From: Ruminococcus sp. UBA5884
Lineage (GTDB): Bacteria > Bacillota > Clostridia > Oscillospirales > Ruminococcaceae
Direction: 5' to 3'
Length of the DNA: 6,654 nt
Assembly: GCA_002431975.1 (NCBI GenBank)
Contig: DJFA01000102.1
Span: forward strand, 1-6,654
Part shown: piece after piece, positions 6,545-6,654 of the stretch
How positions within the stretch are numbered: position 1 is the stretch's first letter
Layout of the letters: each line of letters opens with the position of its first letter
Position numbers and translations under genes: made by a program
The notes under the pieces: model-generated
The model's database searches: none
What the model was told of the DNA's origin: nothing
Seen by the model: the letters and a program-made list of their open reading frames with translations, nothing else

Positions 6545-6654
6545 ACGCCAATTCAACAATTGAAAATATCGGATTTTCCATACATTCTGTAGGGGCGACC
6601 ATCGGTCGCCCGTTAGATTCACCGAAATTTCAGGCGGGCGACCAATGGTCGCCC
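6545..6654. repeat. MITE-like palindromic element, copy 3 (cut by window end)
   Basis: The left end ACGCCAATTC (6545-6554) is identical to copy 1 and starts at the base after the operon terminator T-tract. The left arm is 6588-6612 and the right arm starts at 6635 and runs off the window. The visible arms pair with one mismatch (C6603), which falls in the 3-nt loop of the arm hairpin. The 22-nt loop (6613-6634) resembles the reverse complement of the copy 1 loop (about 18 of 23 aligned positions), although the left flank ATTCTG (6584-6589) is in the same orientation as in copies 1 and 2. Confidence 0.85.

Noticed and set aside
2420..6654. Repeats read as a CRISPR array
   Set aside because: There are only three copies, about 2 kb apart, with genes between them, palindromic arms and no regular spacers.

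Overview
The window looks like chromosomal DNA from a low-GC Firmicute, probably a Clostridia member of the Ruminococcus/Oscillospiraceae type. The reasons are AT-rich composition, strong AGGAG-type ribosome binding sites, short intrinsic terminators, a MutS2 protein with an Smr domain, a YtrA-type GntR/ABC operon, and dispersed palindromic elements beginning TGTAGGGGCGA. The taxon is an inference from these traits, not a match to a known genome.

Layout: (1) 36-2420 (+) is a complete mutS2. (2) 2420-2570 is a MITE-like palindromic element (copy 1) sitting exactly on the mutS2 stop codon and flanked by a short direct repeat. (3) 2641-3555 (+) is a Cys-rich protein resembling the peptidase-U32 superfamily, of unknown function. 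It converges on (4) 3590-4180 (-), a LacA/Maa-type sugar O-acetyltransferase; the two share a bidirectional terminator. (5) 4242-4332 (-) is a complete tRNA-Ser(CGA) with its own promoter and terminator. (6) 4404-4554 is element copy 2, lying between the divergent tRNA and GntR promoters. (7) 4632-6508 (+) is a three-gene operon: GntR repressor, ABC ATPase and six-helix permease. It is driven by a near-consensus promoter with a full-consensus UP element and closed by a clean terminator. (8) 6545-6654 is element copy 3, cut by the window end.

The last three genes form the one clear functional unit: a YtrA-like autorepressor controlling an ABC-2 exporter, an arrangement usually tied to cell-envelope or antimicrobial stress. 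The other genes are unrelated housekeeping or accessory genes.

The most interesting structure is the repeat family. Three copies lie in about 4.2 kb, all at gene edges. Each has two arms that pair with each other and are also hairpins in themselves. One base pair has changed in concert at four positions between copies, and the loop of copy 3 appears flipped relative to its flank. I see no CRISPR array, phage module, transposase gene or obviously new multi-gene system.
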